Positions 19,720 to 28,144 of a stretch of DNA of 28,144 bases are shown in pieces. Source of the stretch: Podochytrium sp. JEL0797. Taxonomy: Eukaryota; Chytridiomycota; Chytridiomycetes; Chytridiales; Chytriomycetaceae. Both the position numbers and the translations under genes were made by a program. Under the pieces are notes generated by a model that saw only the letters and a program-made list of their open reading frames with translations, was not told the DNA's origin and did not search any database. Position 1 is the stretch's first letter, and every line of letters starts with the position of its first letter. The DNA is taken from assembly GCA_027596195.1 (NCBI GenBank), contig JADGJG010000243.1, positions 1 through 28,144 of the forward strand, in the 5' to 3' direction.

Positions 19720-22700
19720 TCACGAATTTGTTGCAGACTTCAAGTTTTCGAGTGCTCGAATACGAGCTGCTTCAGCCATATTCACGATTTTTTCTCTCTC
19801 GGCTGCCAGATCGACGATTCTCTGCTTAATGTCTGGATAATCCCCAATTATGAAATGGAAATCGTGATGCGTGAGTCGATAAAGGACGCAGGACGTTGTT
19901 GCTTGAATGGTTGCCATTCGCAAGGCTTTTGTGATCAGTGCGACTTCTAATCGTTGGAAAATGCTTAGATTCCAAGATCTGCCAAGTACCAGAGGGAGCA
20001 AAGCAAAATAACCTCCGAAATAGGACCCGTTAAACAGAGAGACTCTGTGTACTCCATCAATAATAACGTCCACTTTCCCAGAGAGAATGAAGAACCTTTA
20101 AGTTGGTTTATAATTATCTAAGGGCAGCCATTATAAAGGCAACTCACATATCGATTCCAGAATCCCCCTGCTTTGTGACTAAATCCCCCGGAATGTAATA
20201 TTCGGCACGCAACACGGACGCGATGCGGCTGTAAAAGATTTCATCACGATTATCCCCCGCCTCGCGTCGAAGGAATGGCACTTTTTCAATGAGACTTTGA
20301 GTGTTGTGCAGTACAATGACTGTTCGTAAGGAATCGTTGATATCCCTTAACAGGTGTTCCTCCTCAAAATATTTTCCTCGATATTTTGTTTCATCTGAAA
20401 ACAATGGATTAGTGAATGCAAGTTGAAGGATTCCTCACACAGTATGAGACGAGCTTGTCTTTTGTTACATTTCCCAACTTTCGCCACTTGATATAGTCAA
20501 CCAGCTCCTCCATTTTTTGATTATAAATTCTCCCCGAATTATCAATAGACATGGCGGCCGAGGAAATGTACCCGACCTGCAGTCCGGTTAGAAAGGGGAT
20601 CAATGGTTGTTGTGGTAGTTGGTGGTGGGGGTTTGACGTGAGTCACTGGGTTTTACAGCAAGTCAAGATGGGGAAGCCAACCCACCAGAATAGCATATAA
20701 TACAGCTCCGATAATAATGAACAGAATCGCGACAAATTGCTCTAGAGCTGTTTGGGGCCTTCCAAGCCAATTAGAAATAAAAAATAAAAATTGACCACCA
20801 CTCACTTGAACGAAATTGGGAAAATATTCCCGACTGCCTTTACAATGAATTAAGAAAAGTTGATTGTGGAACAAAAGAAGGACTCACGAGGACAAACGAC
20901 CACAGATAACTTTCAGAAATGGTCGCGGTATTCAGCTCCAACCAGAACTGAGACCATCCCGTAAAGCCATTCTTTTGTCCCGCATAAAAGATTGCGCACG
21001 CGTTGTAATGAATATACACAAAAATGCTTATTCCGATTGGCAAAATCTTCGTGAGCTCCCCTCCCAATTTCGATTCCAAATGCATGCGAAAGCGTCGATA
21101 GACTGAGCAGCGCAATAGAATAGAAGGCAGGTAGAGGACTCGGATTAAACGCAGTATCAAGAAAAATGGTGAGAATTTTGAGAATCTGGCAAACAGCGAA
21201 TCAAACGGAATCTAATTTTCAGAGGTCAAGAATGCAATCGTTTCCGCCTTTTTTTTTGGGATCAACTTACAGTTGCCAAGATGGCTGGAAGTAGATGCAA
21301 TTTAAGCCAGCTCCTCATCCATTCAGATAAAGAGGGTCGAAAGCTTTCATATTCCCTGACGTTGTAAAACTTGCCAACTTCTGATTGCGGAGTCACGAAA
21401 TATAACAGGGAATCAATGAAGTATAACAACGTAAATCTATAACTATGCTTAGCGATACAGCACAGATTGCACATGCTTAAACTCACGATATATTGAATGA
21501 ATCAATCCACAAGCCGTTGAGGGAATCGTTGAATGCAATGAGAAACGGGACGAATGCGATGCAACTAAAGTGAACAACTAAATAAAACAATCAGCTTGCA
21601 AAATAACGAAAAAAGAAGAAGGACTCTCACGCGAGATGAAAAAGTCGTATCCAGTCACAAACAGCGATTTCGGATGCAAGCCATTCACTGCAAAGCAAAC
21701 ACCTTCAAACTCCGCTTCATCAAACTGATTCAAATCGATTCTGTTTCCTTTGCTGTCGAATGCCGGAATCAAAAACCAACTCGTGAAGGTGTGGTGGAAT
21801 AATATTTGCCCCTCGATGCCGTTTGTCTGTTTGCCGACGGGTTTTTCGATTGCTGTTGCGCGTTGGTTATCTCTCTGCAGCAGTTTGTTGGATACTGCCA
21901 ATTTCGGTGTACTTTCGACAATGATTTTCACGGGAGAAACAAATGCTTTGATTTCCTGCACAAATTCGTCCACGTTGATCGAAGTCAAAGAATTTGATGA
22001 GGCATTCGCCTTTACCGAAGAATTGGATGCGCATGTAATCATCCCCGAAATCGAATCCACTTCACTTATTTTGCTGATTTCTGGATTACAGATTGGCTTT
22101 CGAACGCGCAAAATGGTGAGTGGTGAAGAGGGACTTTTAGCACCGTCACTATCGGGAACAGCTACTGCAGGTTCAGGCAGAAGCAGGTTTATGTCGATTG
22201 CCAAACTGGATTCGTTTCGCGAAATGGACCGCGAGTGCGATCCAACCATGGGCTTCGGAGACCGATCTCCGTCCTCAGAGTCAATCGACTTCAACTTCAA
22301 ACTTCGCGCACCTTGGCCACCATTTTTTTCCGCATCATCATGAAATGGTTTTGGTCGAGAAGGAGCCAGCGAACGAGTGGACGCGTTCCCGCTCTTTGAT
22401 CCCGATTTGTTTCGAAACATGGGTTTCGGGGCAGAGATGTTTGCTTCTATTGTCACACCATAATCTTTGGCGTCCCAACGAACACCAGCGTCCAAGTGCG
22501 AAATCGATTGGTTCACGTTGGTTAACGGCCGGAGACCTGCGGCCTTCGAATATTGGGACTGGAGCATGGTAACCAGGGCATCTGTTTTCCTGATCACGTC
22601 GGCTTTGAGGTCAAGGAGATCTTGAAGTAAGATGGCATGAAACGCGTTGGATCCGTCCATGTGAGTGCGACAAACTTTCAAAAATGGTTTGTAAATCTTG

Positions 22701-22750
22701 CCAAAATTCACGAAATTTGGTTTACTTGCCTCTCGTTTATTATCAATCAT
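19720..22750 (-). CDS. Cyclic-nucleotide-gated ion channel, HCN/CNG type
   Basis: Predicted plasma-membrane cation channel of 834 aa. Model: complement(join(19720..19946, 20013..20095, 20148..20394, 20441..20576, 20686..20758, 20806..20837, 20888..21211, 21271..21442, 21487..21577, 21631..22750)). The N-terminal ~370 residues are Ser-rich and disordered. Then come S1-S3, an Arg-bearing S4 (LILRLIRVLYLP), S5 with HYNACAIFY, pore helix SYLWSFVL, filter region AVGNIFP, S6 (EQFVAILFIIIGAVLYAILV), a C-linker with YYETKYRGK, and a cNBD with GDSGIDMFFILSGKV and phosphate-binding cassette FGEVAL...ALRMATIQA. The filter lacks the GYG of K+ channels and HCNs. Exon 3 has two in-frame acceptors six bases apart (exon start 21442 or 21436). 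The start is uncertain: 22750 or 22660. The ligand (cAMP or cGMP) cannot be read from sequence with confidence. Confidence 0.88.
19947..20012 (-). other. In-frame intron inside the channel's phosphate-binding cassette
   Basis: 66 bp, donor GTTATT, acceptor GATTAG. It is a multiple of three and stop-free on the coding frame, so unspliced RNA would still give a full-length protein. Splicing is required to form FGEVALITKALR, the canonical cassette Glu; retention inserts 22 residues right after FG. Confidence 0.8.
20806..20837 (-). other. 32-nt microexon encoding the channel selectivity filter
   Basis: Flanked by AAAG acceptor and GTGAGT donor, with introns of 50 and 47 bp. It encodes AVGNIFPISF plus two bases of the next Lys codon. 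The frame closes only with this exon: preceding exon phase 0, following exon phase 2, giving SFKPQTALEQF. Confidence 0.8.
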
Positions 22751-22838
22751 TAACGCAGGAGAGGAGTGGTGCGATTCACGAGTAAAGCGCTTGTCGCAAA
22801 AAAAAAACGCGTCGTCGCACAATGATAAGTTCTTTTAT

Positions 22839-23955
22839 TTATTGCTTCTTCAACGCCTCCTGCCGCGCCACATCGCGTTCCCGCATCCTCCTCAGCGTTT
22901 CGGCCTCATATGATGCCATGCTACTTGCCGTCGATGGCGCGAAGCTGAATGAGAATCCACTCGTGTTGTTGGTTGGTGCCGCGGGTGTCGTCGCGGGTGC
23001 AGCAGATTCCGGCTCCATATCTGCCTCTGGTCGAGGTTTCGTCCATGCAATAGTGTAATCTTTGAAGGATGTTCGTTTGCGGAAAATCTTGTCCTGAGAA
23101 AACCCAAAAAGCACGCGGGTCAGAATGGCGTATTCAAAAACACGGGCATACAAGATTGGAACAAAACGTACCGCATCCCCAGTTCTCTTGTACAACAACA
23201 GCGCCTTTCCCTCTTTAATGACGCGAAACATCTCGACTTCGCCAAACGTGGTAAACAGGGCCTCAATCTCCGAGGCTGCGAGAGTGACGATTTTGGGCTT
23301 CCATTTGATCCAGAGCGCATGATCCATGTCGTTTGAGGTGGATTCTTCCTGTTTGGCTTGTTTTGCTGATGGAGGGATTTGGTCAGTGCAACTCTCGAGA
23401 TCAAGAAAAAACACGCGTACCAGCACGCTCCTCCTCATCCAAACGCGTCATCTCCGCCAAACGACGCAACCCTTCTTCGCGCAAACGTTTGATTTCGGCT
23501 TCGTTCATGTCGCTTGTTTTGGCCTTTTTGACAAACGCTTCTTCGCGCCGTTTGAGATCTGTTTAAAGCAATTAGGAGTTGTTGGTGGAGGGAATACGAG
23601 TAGGTTTTACCGTCGCTGGCGTTTTTCCGCTTCTCGTTGAGCTTTCCGATGCGTACTTGCTGGGCGTGTTTGGCCTTGTATGCCACGTCGTATGTGGCTC
23701 GCTTGGCGGCATCTGTGAGACAATCGACGGCCTGCGAGAGGAGGAGGAACGTTTCGGCTAGGTGGGGAGAGTGAGAACGGTTGGTGGGCTGGATCATGGC
23801 AACACTCCCTCTCACTCACCCGCTGCCAAGTTCTCCGCCCCAACCTTGTCTGGATGCACCTTCAGTGCCTTCAAGCGGTATGCCTTCGAGATCTGCTTCG
23901 TTGTGGCAGTTACGGCCACCCCCAGGAGGGCATAAAAGTCAGGTTCTTCACTCAT
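22839..23955 (-). CDS. DNAJC17/Cwf23-like J-domain and RRM protein
   Basis: Predicted nuclear, spliceosome-associated co-chaperone of 289 aa. Model: complement(join(22839..23093, 23172..23365, 23421..23558, 23611..23757, 23820..23955)). The N terminus is a J domain: DFYALLGVAVTATTKQISKAYRLKALKVHPDK, with the HPD tripeptide present, then the third-helix part AETFLLLSQAVDCLTDAAKRATYD. A Lys/Arg/Glu-rich coiled coil follows, then an RRM-like domain (ALWIKWKPK...EIEALFTTFGEVEMFRVIKEGKALLLY) and an Ala/Ser-rich tail. J plus coiled coil plus C-terminal RRM is the DNAJC17/Cwf23 layout. Intron 4 (23094..23171, 78 bp) is stop-free and 3n, and interrupts the end of the RRM with hydrophobic residues if retained. 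It lies 39 bp downstream of the XPD stop codon and 88 bp upstream of the channel start. Splicing role is family knowledge. Confidence 0.88.
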
Positions 23956-23994
23956 GTTTTTTGCGCAGTTTTTTTCTCCAAAGAAACACAAAAG

Positions 23995-26900
23995 CTACAT
24001 CTCCATGGGATCCGAATTCTCGGCTTCTTCTCGTCTCGTCTGCTTCGCCTTGTCTTTGGCCTGATGTTCCTTCAGCAGCTTCTCATCCCTACACACAGAA
24101 ATAAATTCGTCAACACCCCAGCCCACCAAAAGAACCAACAAAGAAACACACATAAAACAACCACTCACCACAACGAAATCCCCAACTGACTACTCTCAAA
24201 CGGCTGAGCCATACTCCTCAAGAACTTTTTCGCCGTCGCGACCGCCATATCCGTACTCAGATTCACATACGCCTCCGACATTTCCGCCTGGATCCATTTC
24301 GGCAACTTGGCTCGCTTGTCGGCCCGCGCGAACCGCTTGTCGGCAAACACCATGAGACCGTAGTCTGATTTCCCGCGCAGAACGCGTCCCACGCATTGCG
24401 CTCCGTGTCGCATCGCGTCGAACGTGAGGAAATCGTTTTCGCGTACTTTGAAGTTGTCGCGGAGGTATTCGAGACGTGCCTGCGGTGGGGTTGTGTGAAA
24501 AAGTTTTGGCATTCGTCAACATTCGGAAAACTCAAACGACCCGTCACTCCTTCCTCAACAAACATTCCTATCTCACCTTCAAAATCCTTGACTCAGTATA
24601 CTGATACGGAATCCCAAACAAAATCACCGCGCGCCCGTAATTGTGGTCAAAATCGACACCTTCAGACACTTTGCCACGAGCAACAGAAAGCAACACAGCC
24701 CCACGTCCATTGTCGCATGCTTTGCGGTAGTTTTCGAGCGCGAGACTTGTTTCGGCCGCATCGGGCGTTTCAATGAACACCTGGTGCAGGATATTAGAAC
24801 CAGGAAGAAAAAGAACCCGCGTAATCGCTTACCAGCTTGTACTTAAGCAAGTCTTGCAACATGCCCTGCAAACAAAACAAAAGCAATTACCATTTCTGTC
24901 AGAACCCCATACTACAGACGACAAACAAAAATCCAATTACCAATTCGTTCCATGAAGCAACAATCGATTCCAAATACAAATACGAAGGGAAAAAGCAAAC
25001 AAGACCATCGGGAACTAATGAGACCGGGGTCAGTGAAACCAAAAGCGCACAGGACACCGTTCATGCAAACCAAAACTCACCACACCGCGCAAACTCGAGC
25101 AAAATATTACCATAATTCCTCACAATCGCCAAATCATTCCTCACCTCAAACTTACTACTAATCGCCACCTGATCACTCCCTCTCGTAATCGTCAACGGCA
25201 AAAAACAATTCCGCGCAAGCGTCATCATGTAACTCTCAATCACAACAGGCTTGAATCCCAACAACGTCGGATACAGCTCCATCGGCGAAAGCGTACCCGA
25301 CGTAATCACCACCGAGCTGAACCGCTCAAACACGGGTTTCATGGCGAGCGTGGCGTCGAGACAGGTGAGGTGGAGGACCGGGTTCGGGATCGTGTCGTGG
25401 TCGTTTTCAAAGGGTTCAAGAATCAGCATGAAGCCCTTTTGGTACGTGGATACGAGGGTGGCGAAGGCGGCGACTTTGGAGAGGGCTCCAAAGTCGCTGA
25501 GGTCGGTGATTTCGAGGGTGCGAACGAGAGAGCTGAGGCGTTCGGAGCAGAATCTGGGTTTTGAATGTGGCGTTATTTGGACTGTTCAACGAATATAGAA
25601 TCCACAAAATATTAACCTCAACGGCTTGCGCTCAATAAAAGTGATTTCGCGCACGTGCTGCAAAAACGACACGGGCGATTCGGCGACGACATGCATCACG
25701 CGCATACGCGTCTTGAGGTACTCGATGAAGCGCCTCAAGAACGCTACAAAGTGTTCGGCACGGCGAATGTTTCCAGGGACAGCGTCGGTGAGAATGTCGT
25801 CGGGAAGCACCGGGTTCGCCATGAGTTCTTCGGCGTTGCGGAGTTGCTGGACTTCTCTCAATCCTGGAAAGGGATGGGTTTGTAGGGGGTAATTGGGGTG
25901 TGAGAATTGGTTTGTGATGCAAAATCCCGACTCGGCGCGTTGCTTGTATACTTCGTGTTGAAGAAGCACGCTCGGTCGAGATACAAGGGAAAAACATCGT
26001 TCCTATCGTCATGTTCGCTTCGTTTGGTCCCATTCGAAGCTTCATTCCATGGCGGCATCGGTCCATGTTGGCTTCGCGATCGTCACATTCGTTCGCTCGC
26101 CCCCGAAGCTTCGTTTCACACCATCGACACCTCGCTTGCTTCACGCGCGCTTACCCTCCACAAGCCTCGAATATTCATTCTGCAACTTTTCCGAATTATT
26201 CGCCTTCAACTCATCAATCTTGTCCGCCAACTGCGCCACACTCCTCGTACTCGCATCGAGAATCGGACGCGTGAGATCCACACTGAGACTCTCTGTGCAC
26301 ACATTATCGATATTATGCGCCTCATCGAACACCACGATGCAATCCTTGCTGAGCTCCTTCGACACCATGGACGCGACTTTGGGGTCCAGCAGGTAATGGT
26401 ACGAGTAAATTACAACGTTTGCGGAGGCGAGCATTTTGCGTGAGAGGAAGTAGGGGCATTGTTTTTTGGTTTGGCCGTAGGTTTTGAGGTCGTCGAGGGT
26501 GTAGACGCCGTTGGGCATCTGTGCGGCGCCTTCAATGTCGGCGGCTTCGAGGTTTTCAAAGTAAGAGCAAAGGGCTGGGGAGGTGGATTTGACGGAGGTG
26601 GTGGTGGAGCGGACCCAGGGGGCCGTGAGGGAGCGGCATTTGGCGTCTACAAAGGTGCCGCGTTTCTCTTTGCTGACCTGATTTGTTTAGTTGGGTGAGA
26701 ATGAGTGAAGAGAGTGGGAATGGAGATTGTAGATATTCGGTAGGAATGGGTGTGTGGATGCGAAGAGGGGTATCCGTGTCGAACGAAACGCCCCGCAAGA
26801 CTTGATCAACGGCGCAACTCGCAACCGTGACTGCGGAACCATTCTCCCAGACACCCCCTCCATCAAACACATCCCACGACTGCCATTTCCAAAACACACC

Positions 26901-27358
26901 TCCTCATTGACACACAGATTCCGGCGCGAGGTCAGCCCAATGCCCAGAAACTGCTCGTTCGGAAGGAAGCGACGGCGGTACTCGATGAGGCGTTTGAGCT
27001 CGGCCAGGGCCTTTTCAATCTCGGGAACCGTGCGCGAGCAGTAGATGAGCTTCCGCTTTTCGGGGTAGTGCTGGGCGGCGATTCGTAATGTTTTAGTGCG
27101 CGAGTGTGCGGCAAACAAGCCAAATACCTGCTGGAACGCCACAATCAGGGCGAGTAGAGAGACAGTCTTTCCGGTCCCAGAGGGCGACTCGAGGAGGCAG
27201 TGGCCCTGCGAAAGGAGGGGGTGAGTTCGGCTGCGAGAGAACCAAAAACGAACCTTTGCATCCAGGGCCTTTTTCATGTCGCGCATGTATGCATACTGCT
27301 CGGGGTAGATGGAGTCGTACGGAAAGATGACCGGAAGGTCATCGATGAAGAACTTCAT
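23995..27358 (-). CDS. rad3: TFIIH 5'-3' DNA helicase XPD/Rad3
   Basis: ATP-dependent Fe-S helicase of TFIIH, needed for nucleotide-excision repair and structurally for transcription initiation. 770 aa, normal family length. Model: complement(join(23995..24088, 24169..24479, 24577..24780, 24833..24865, 24941..25014, 25081..25553, 25617..25863, 26155..26677, 26900..27070, 27128..27205, 27254..27358)). Visible: Walker A SPSGTGKT (Lys48), four Fe-S cysteines at about 114, 132, 155 and 192, DEAH box at about 236, then LTRP...[48 protein letters not shown] and the motif VI region [13 protein letters not shown]. The first two introns (48 and 57 bp) are 3n and stop-free, so an unspliced frame runs through them; the conserved [10 protein letters not shown] junction shows they are introns. 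No catalytic residue appears missing. Confidence 0.95.
24833..24865 (-). other. 33-nt microexon of the XPD gene
   Basis: Phase 0 on both sides, between TTTGCAG and GTAAGC. It encodes [11 protein letters not shown], which corresponds to the conserved linker between the PSYLY and ETPDA motifs of Rad3. It is missed easily because its two introns are 52 and 75 bp. Confidence 0.85.
25864..26154 (-). other. 291-bp intron of the XPD gene with GAAGC words
   Basis: Donor GTAAGC, acceptor TTTCCAG. Removing it joins LVEG to LREVQQL, consistent with the Rad3 family. It is rich in CGAAGC, GCGAGC and GAAGCTTCG words. These resemble the words in the long introns of the AVT1-like, mdm10 and eS25 genes. Confidence 0.7.
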
Positions 27359-27547
27359 GCGCTTTTTTTTTGCAAAACGTTTGCTTTGTTTGCCAGAAAC
27401 AGAAAAGAAAGGATTCTGCTGGTGCCGCAGACCTTCCCGACAACAACAGGAATCTCATTCCCAGCAATGTTGTATTGTGCCTTCTCACCGTGCGAAGTGT
27501 CAAATATCGCGTGAAGCTGAGGTTCCAAAAATTCGGGGGACGTCCAG

Positions 27548-27696
27548 CTCCGCTCTTTGCGGAGGATGGTACCCCCACTTCTTTCTTGAAGCCAATAACA
27601 ACCGGATCATGAAGATTAGACAGGTTTTGCGACATAATATCACGCGTTTCGTTATGTCAGTTTTTCCATGCCCGTCACCAAAAACAGCCAAAACAA
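27548..27696 (-). repeat. Diverged dispersed repeat, copy B
   Basis: Inverted relative to copy A (17286-17403). The core 27600-27696 aligns with copy A with scattered substitutions. About 34 extra bases separate the core from the second shared block (CCGCAAAGAG-GGAGC, about 27548-27566). Confidence 0.75.
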
Positions 27697-27824
27697 ATAT
27701 TGGATTTGGTTTTATTTCGAGAAAAATTATAAAATTGTCACAAAACGCGTATATTTTTACTTAAGGAATAAAAAAAGGAGAACAGAGGAGTGGGTAGCCC
27801 CCACATACCAACCAATCCATGTTG

Positions 27825-27856
27825 ATTTGCTGAAACACGGATTTGCTGAAACACGG
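27825..27856 (+). repeat. Perfect 16-bp tandem duplication
   Basis: ATTTGCTGAAACACGG occurs twice head to tail with no mismatch, indicating a recent slip or a target-site-like duplication. No coding context. Confidence 0.9.
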
Positions 27857-28102
27857 ATGGCTGTCAAAAAAAACATAGCAGATCGGGCTCAATGCCGGTT
27901 TTTTGAGATGACAGATTGTGCAATCAGACAAAACCTTGTGACAGGCTTTGTGCCCTTTCGGGGCCGATATACTGGTCACTCCTCCATTCTCACAGAAAAA
28001 ACAACGAGCAGAGAGAAACAAATGGCGGTGTCGAGGGGGAGAGGGGGCGTGGTGGGTTCAATGAAACGGTGATACAGAAAAACAGCAATTAGCGTTGGCG
28101 AA

Positions 28103-28122
28103 GGGGGGGGGGGGTGGGTGGG
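28103..28122 (+). repeat. G-tract followed by TGGGTGGG
   Basis: Twelve G residues then TGGGTGGG; G-quadruplex capable on the plus strand. It is opposite in orientation to the C-rich tract at 11-37. Confidence 0.9.
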
Positions 28123-28144
28123 ATTGGAATGCCGATCTCGCTCT

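Larger units (their letters stand above)
27359..28144. other. Right-edge region without a supported gene
   Basis: About 790 bp upstream of XPD on the minus strand; presumably contains its promoter. It holds dispersed repeat copy B (27548-27696), a 16-bp tandem duplication (27825-27856) and a terminal G-rich tract. A plus-strand open frame near 27668-28072 has no family features and starts inside the repeat, so I do not call it. Confidence 0.55.

Noticed and set aside
384..27358. Enrichment of 3n stop-free introns as a regulated retention system
   Set aside because: Seven of about 43 introns fit; a rough chance estimate from intron length and stop frequency gives about five, so this is not a demonstrable excess.
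22637..27750. ACGCGT (MBF-type) sites as evidence that the ankyrin proteins regulate neighbouring genes
   Set aside because: ACGCGT occurs many times, in exons and introns as well as between genes, so no promoter-specific pattern can be claimed.
27668..28072. Plus-strand open frame of 134 codons near the right edge
   Set aside because: It starts inside the dispersed repeat, is AT-rich at first and changes composition midway; nothing resembles a known protein.

Overview
This window is eukaryotic nuclear DNA, most likely from a zoosporic fungus (Chytridiomycota or a close relative). Coding exons are split by short introns, mostly 44-110 bp, with GT/AG ends and frequent CTAAC or CTGAC branch-like words just before the acceptor. 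Start codons often sit in an AAAATG context. The gene set is fungal: the mitochondrial barrel Mdm10, an AVT1-type vacuolar amino-acid transporter, a Rim15/Cek1-type AGC kinase and Swi6/Mbp1-like ankyrin proteins. It also has an HCN/CNG-type cyclic-nucleotide channel, a class I believe is absent from Dikarya but present in flagellated fungi, and a secreted protein with cysteine-rich binding-type modules. Ten genes were resolved. Exon boundaries were built by hand from reading frame, splice sites and family motifs; the frame arithmetic closes for every model.

Layout, left half (+ strand): AVT1-like transporter (384-3060, 3 exons, including a 659-bp intron full of degenerate repeats); two tandem paralogous ankyrin proteins (3232-5837 and 5970-8303); a Rim15-like kinase (8364-13916, 11 exons); ribosomal protein eS25 (14042-14924, intron directly after the ATG). 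Gaps between these genes are only 60-171 bp. Convergent to them is mdm10 (complement 15120-16696, 4 exons).

Right half (all - strand): a cysteine-rich zinc-finger gene (17513-18100, tentative model), a small secreted two-module protein (18313-18828), a cyclic-nucleotide-gated channel (19720-22750, 10 exons), a DNAJC17/Cwf23 J-domain plus RRM protein (22839-23955, 5 exons) and the TFIIH helicase XPD/Rad3 (23995-27358, 11 exons). The last three are packed with 39 bp and 88 bp between coding regions. Gene-poor stretches are 1-383, 16697-17512, 18829-19719 and 27359-28144; two of them carry diverged copies of one inverted dispersed repeat.

Most of the genes are housekeeping or signalling. A plausible shared theme is nutrient and second-messenger signalling: a vacuolar amino-acid transporter, a kinase with several RRxS (PKA-type) sites, cell-cycle-type ankyrin cofactors and a cyclic-nucleotide channel. 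No evidence shows that they form one pathway. The most unusual items are the channel's non-GYG selectivity filter carried on a 32-nt microexon, the in-frame intron inside its nucleotide-binding cassette, the hidden in-frame introns elsewhere, the repeat-filled introns sharing GCGAAGC words, and an exon-fragment duplication inside an mdm10 intron.
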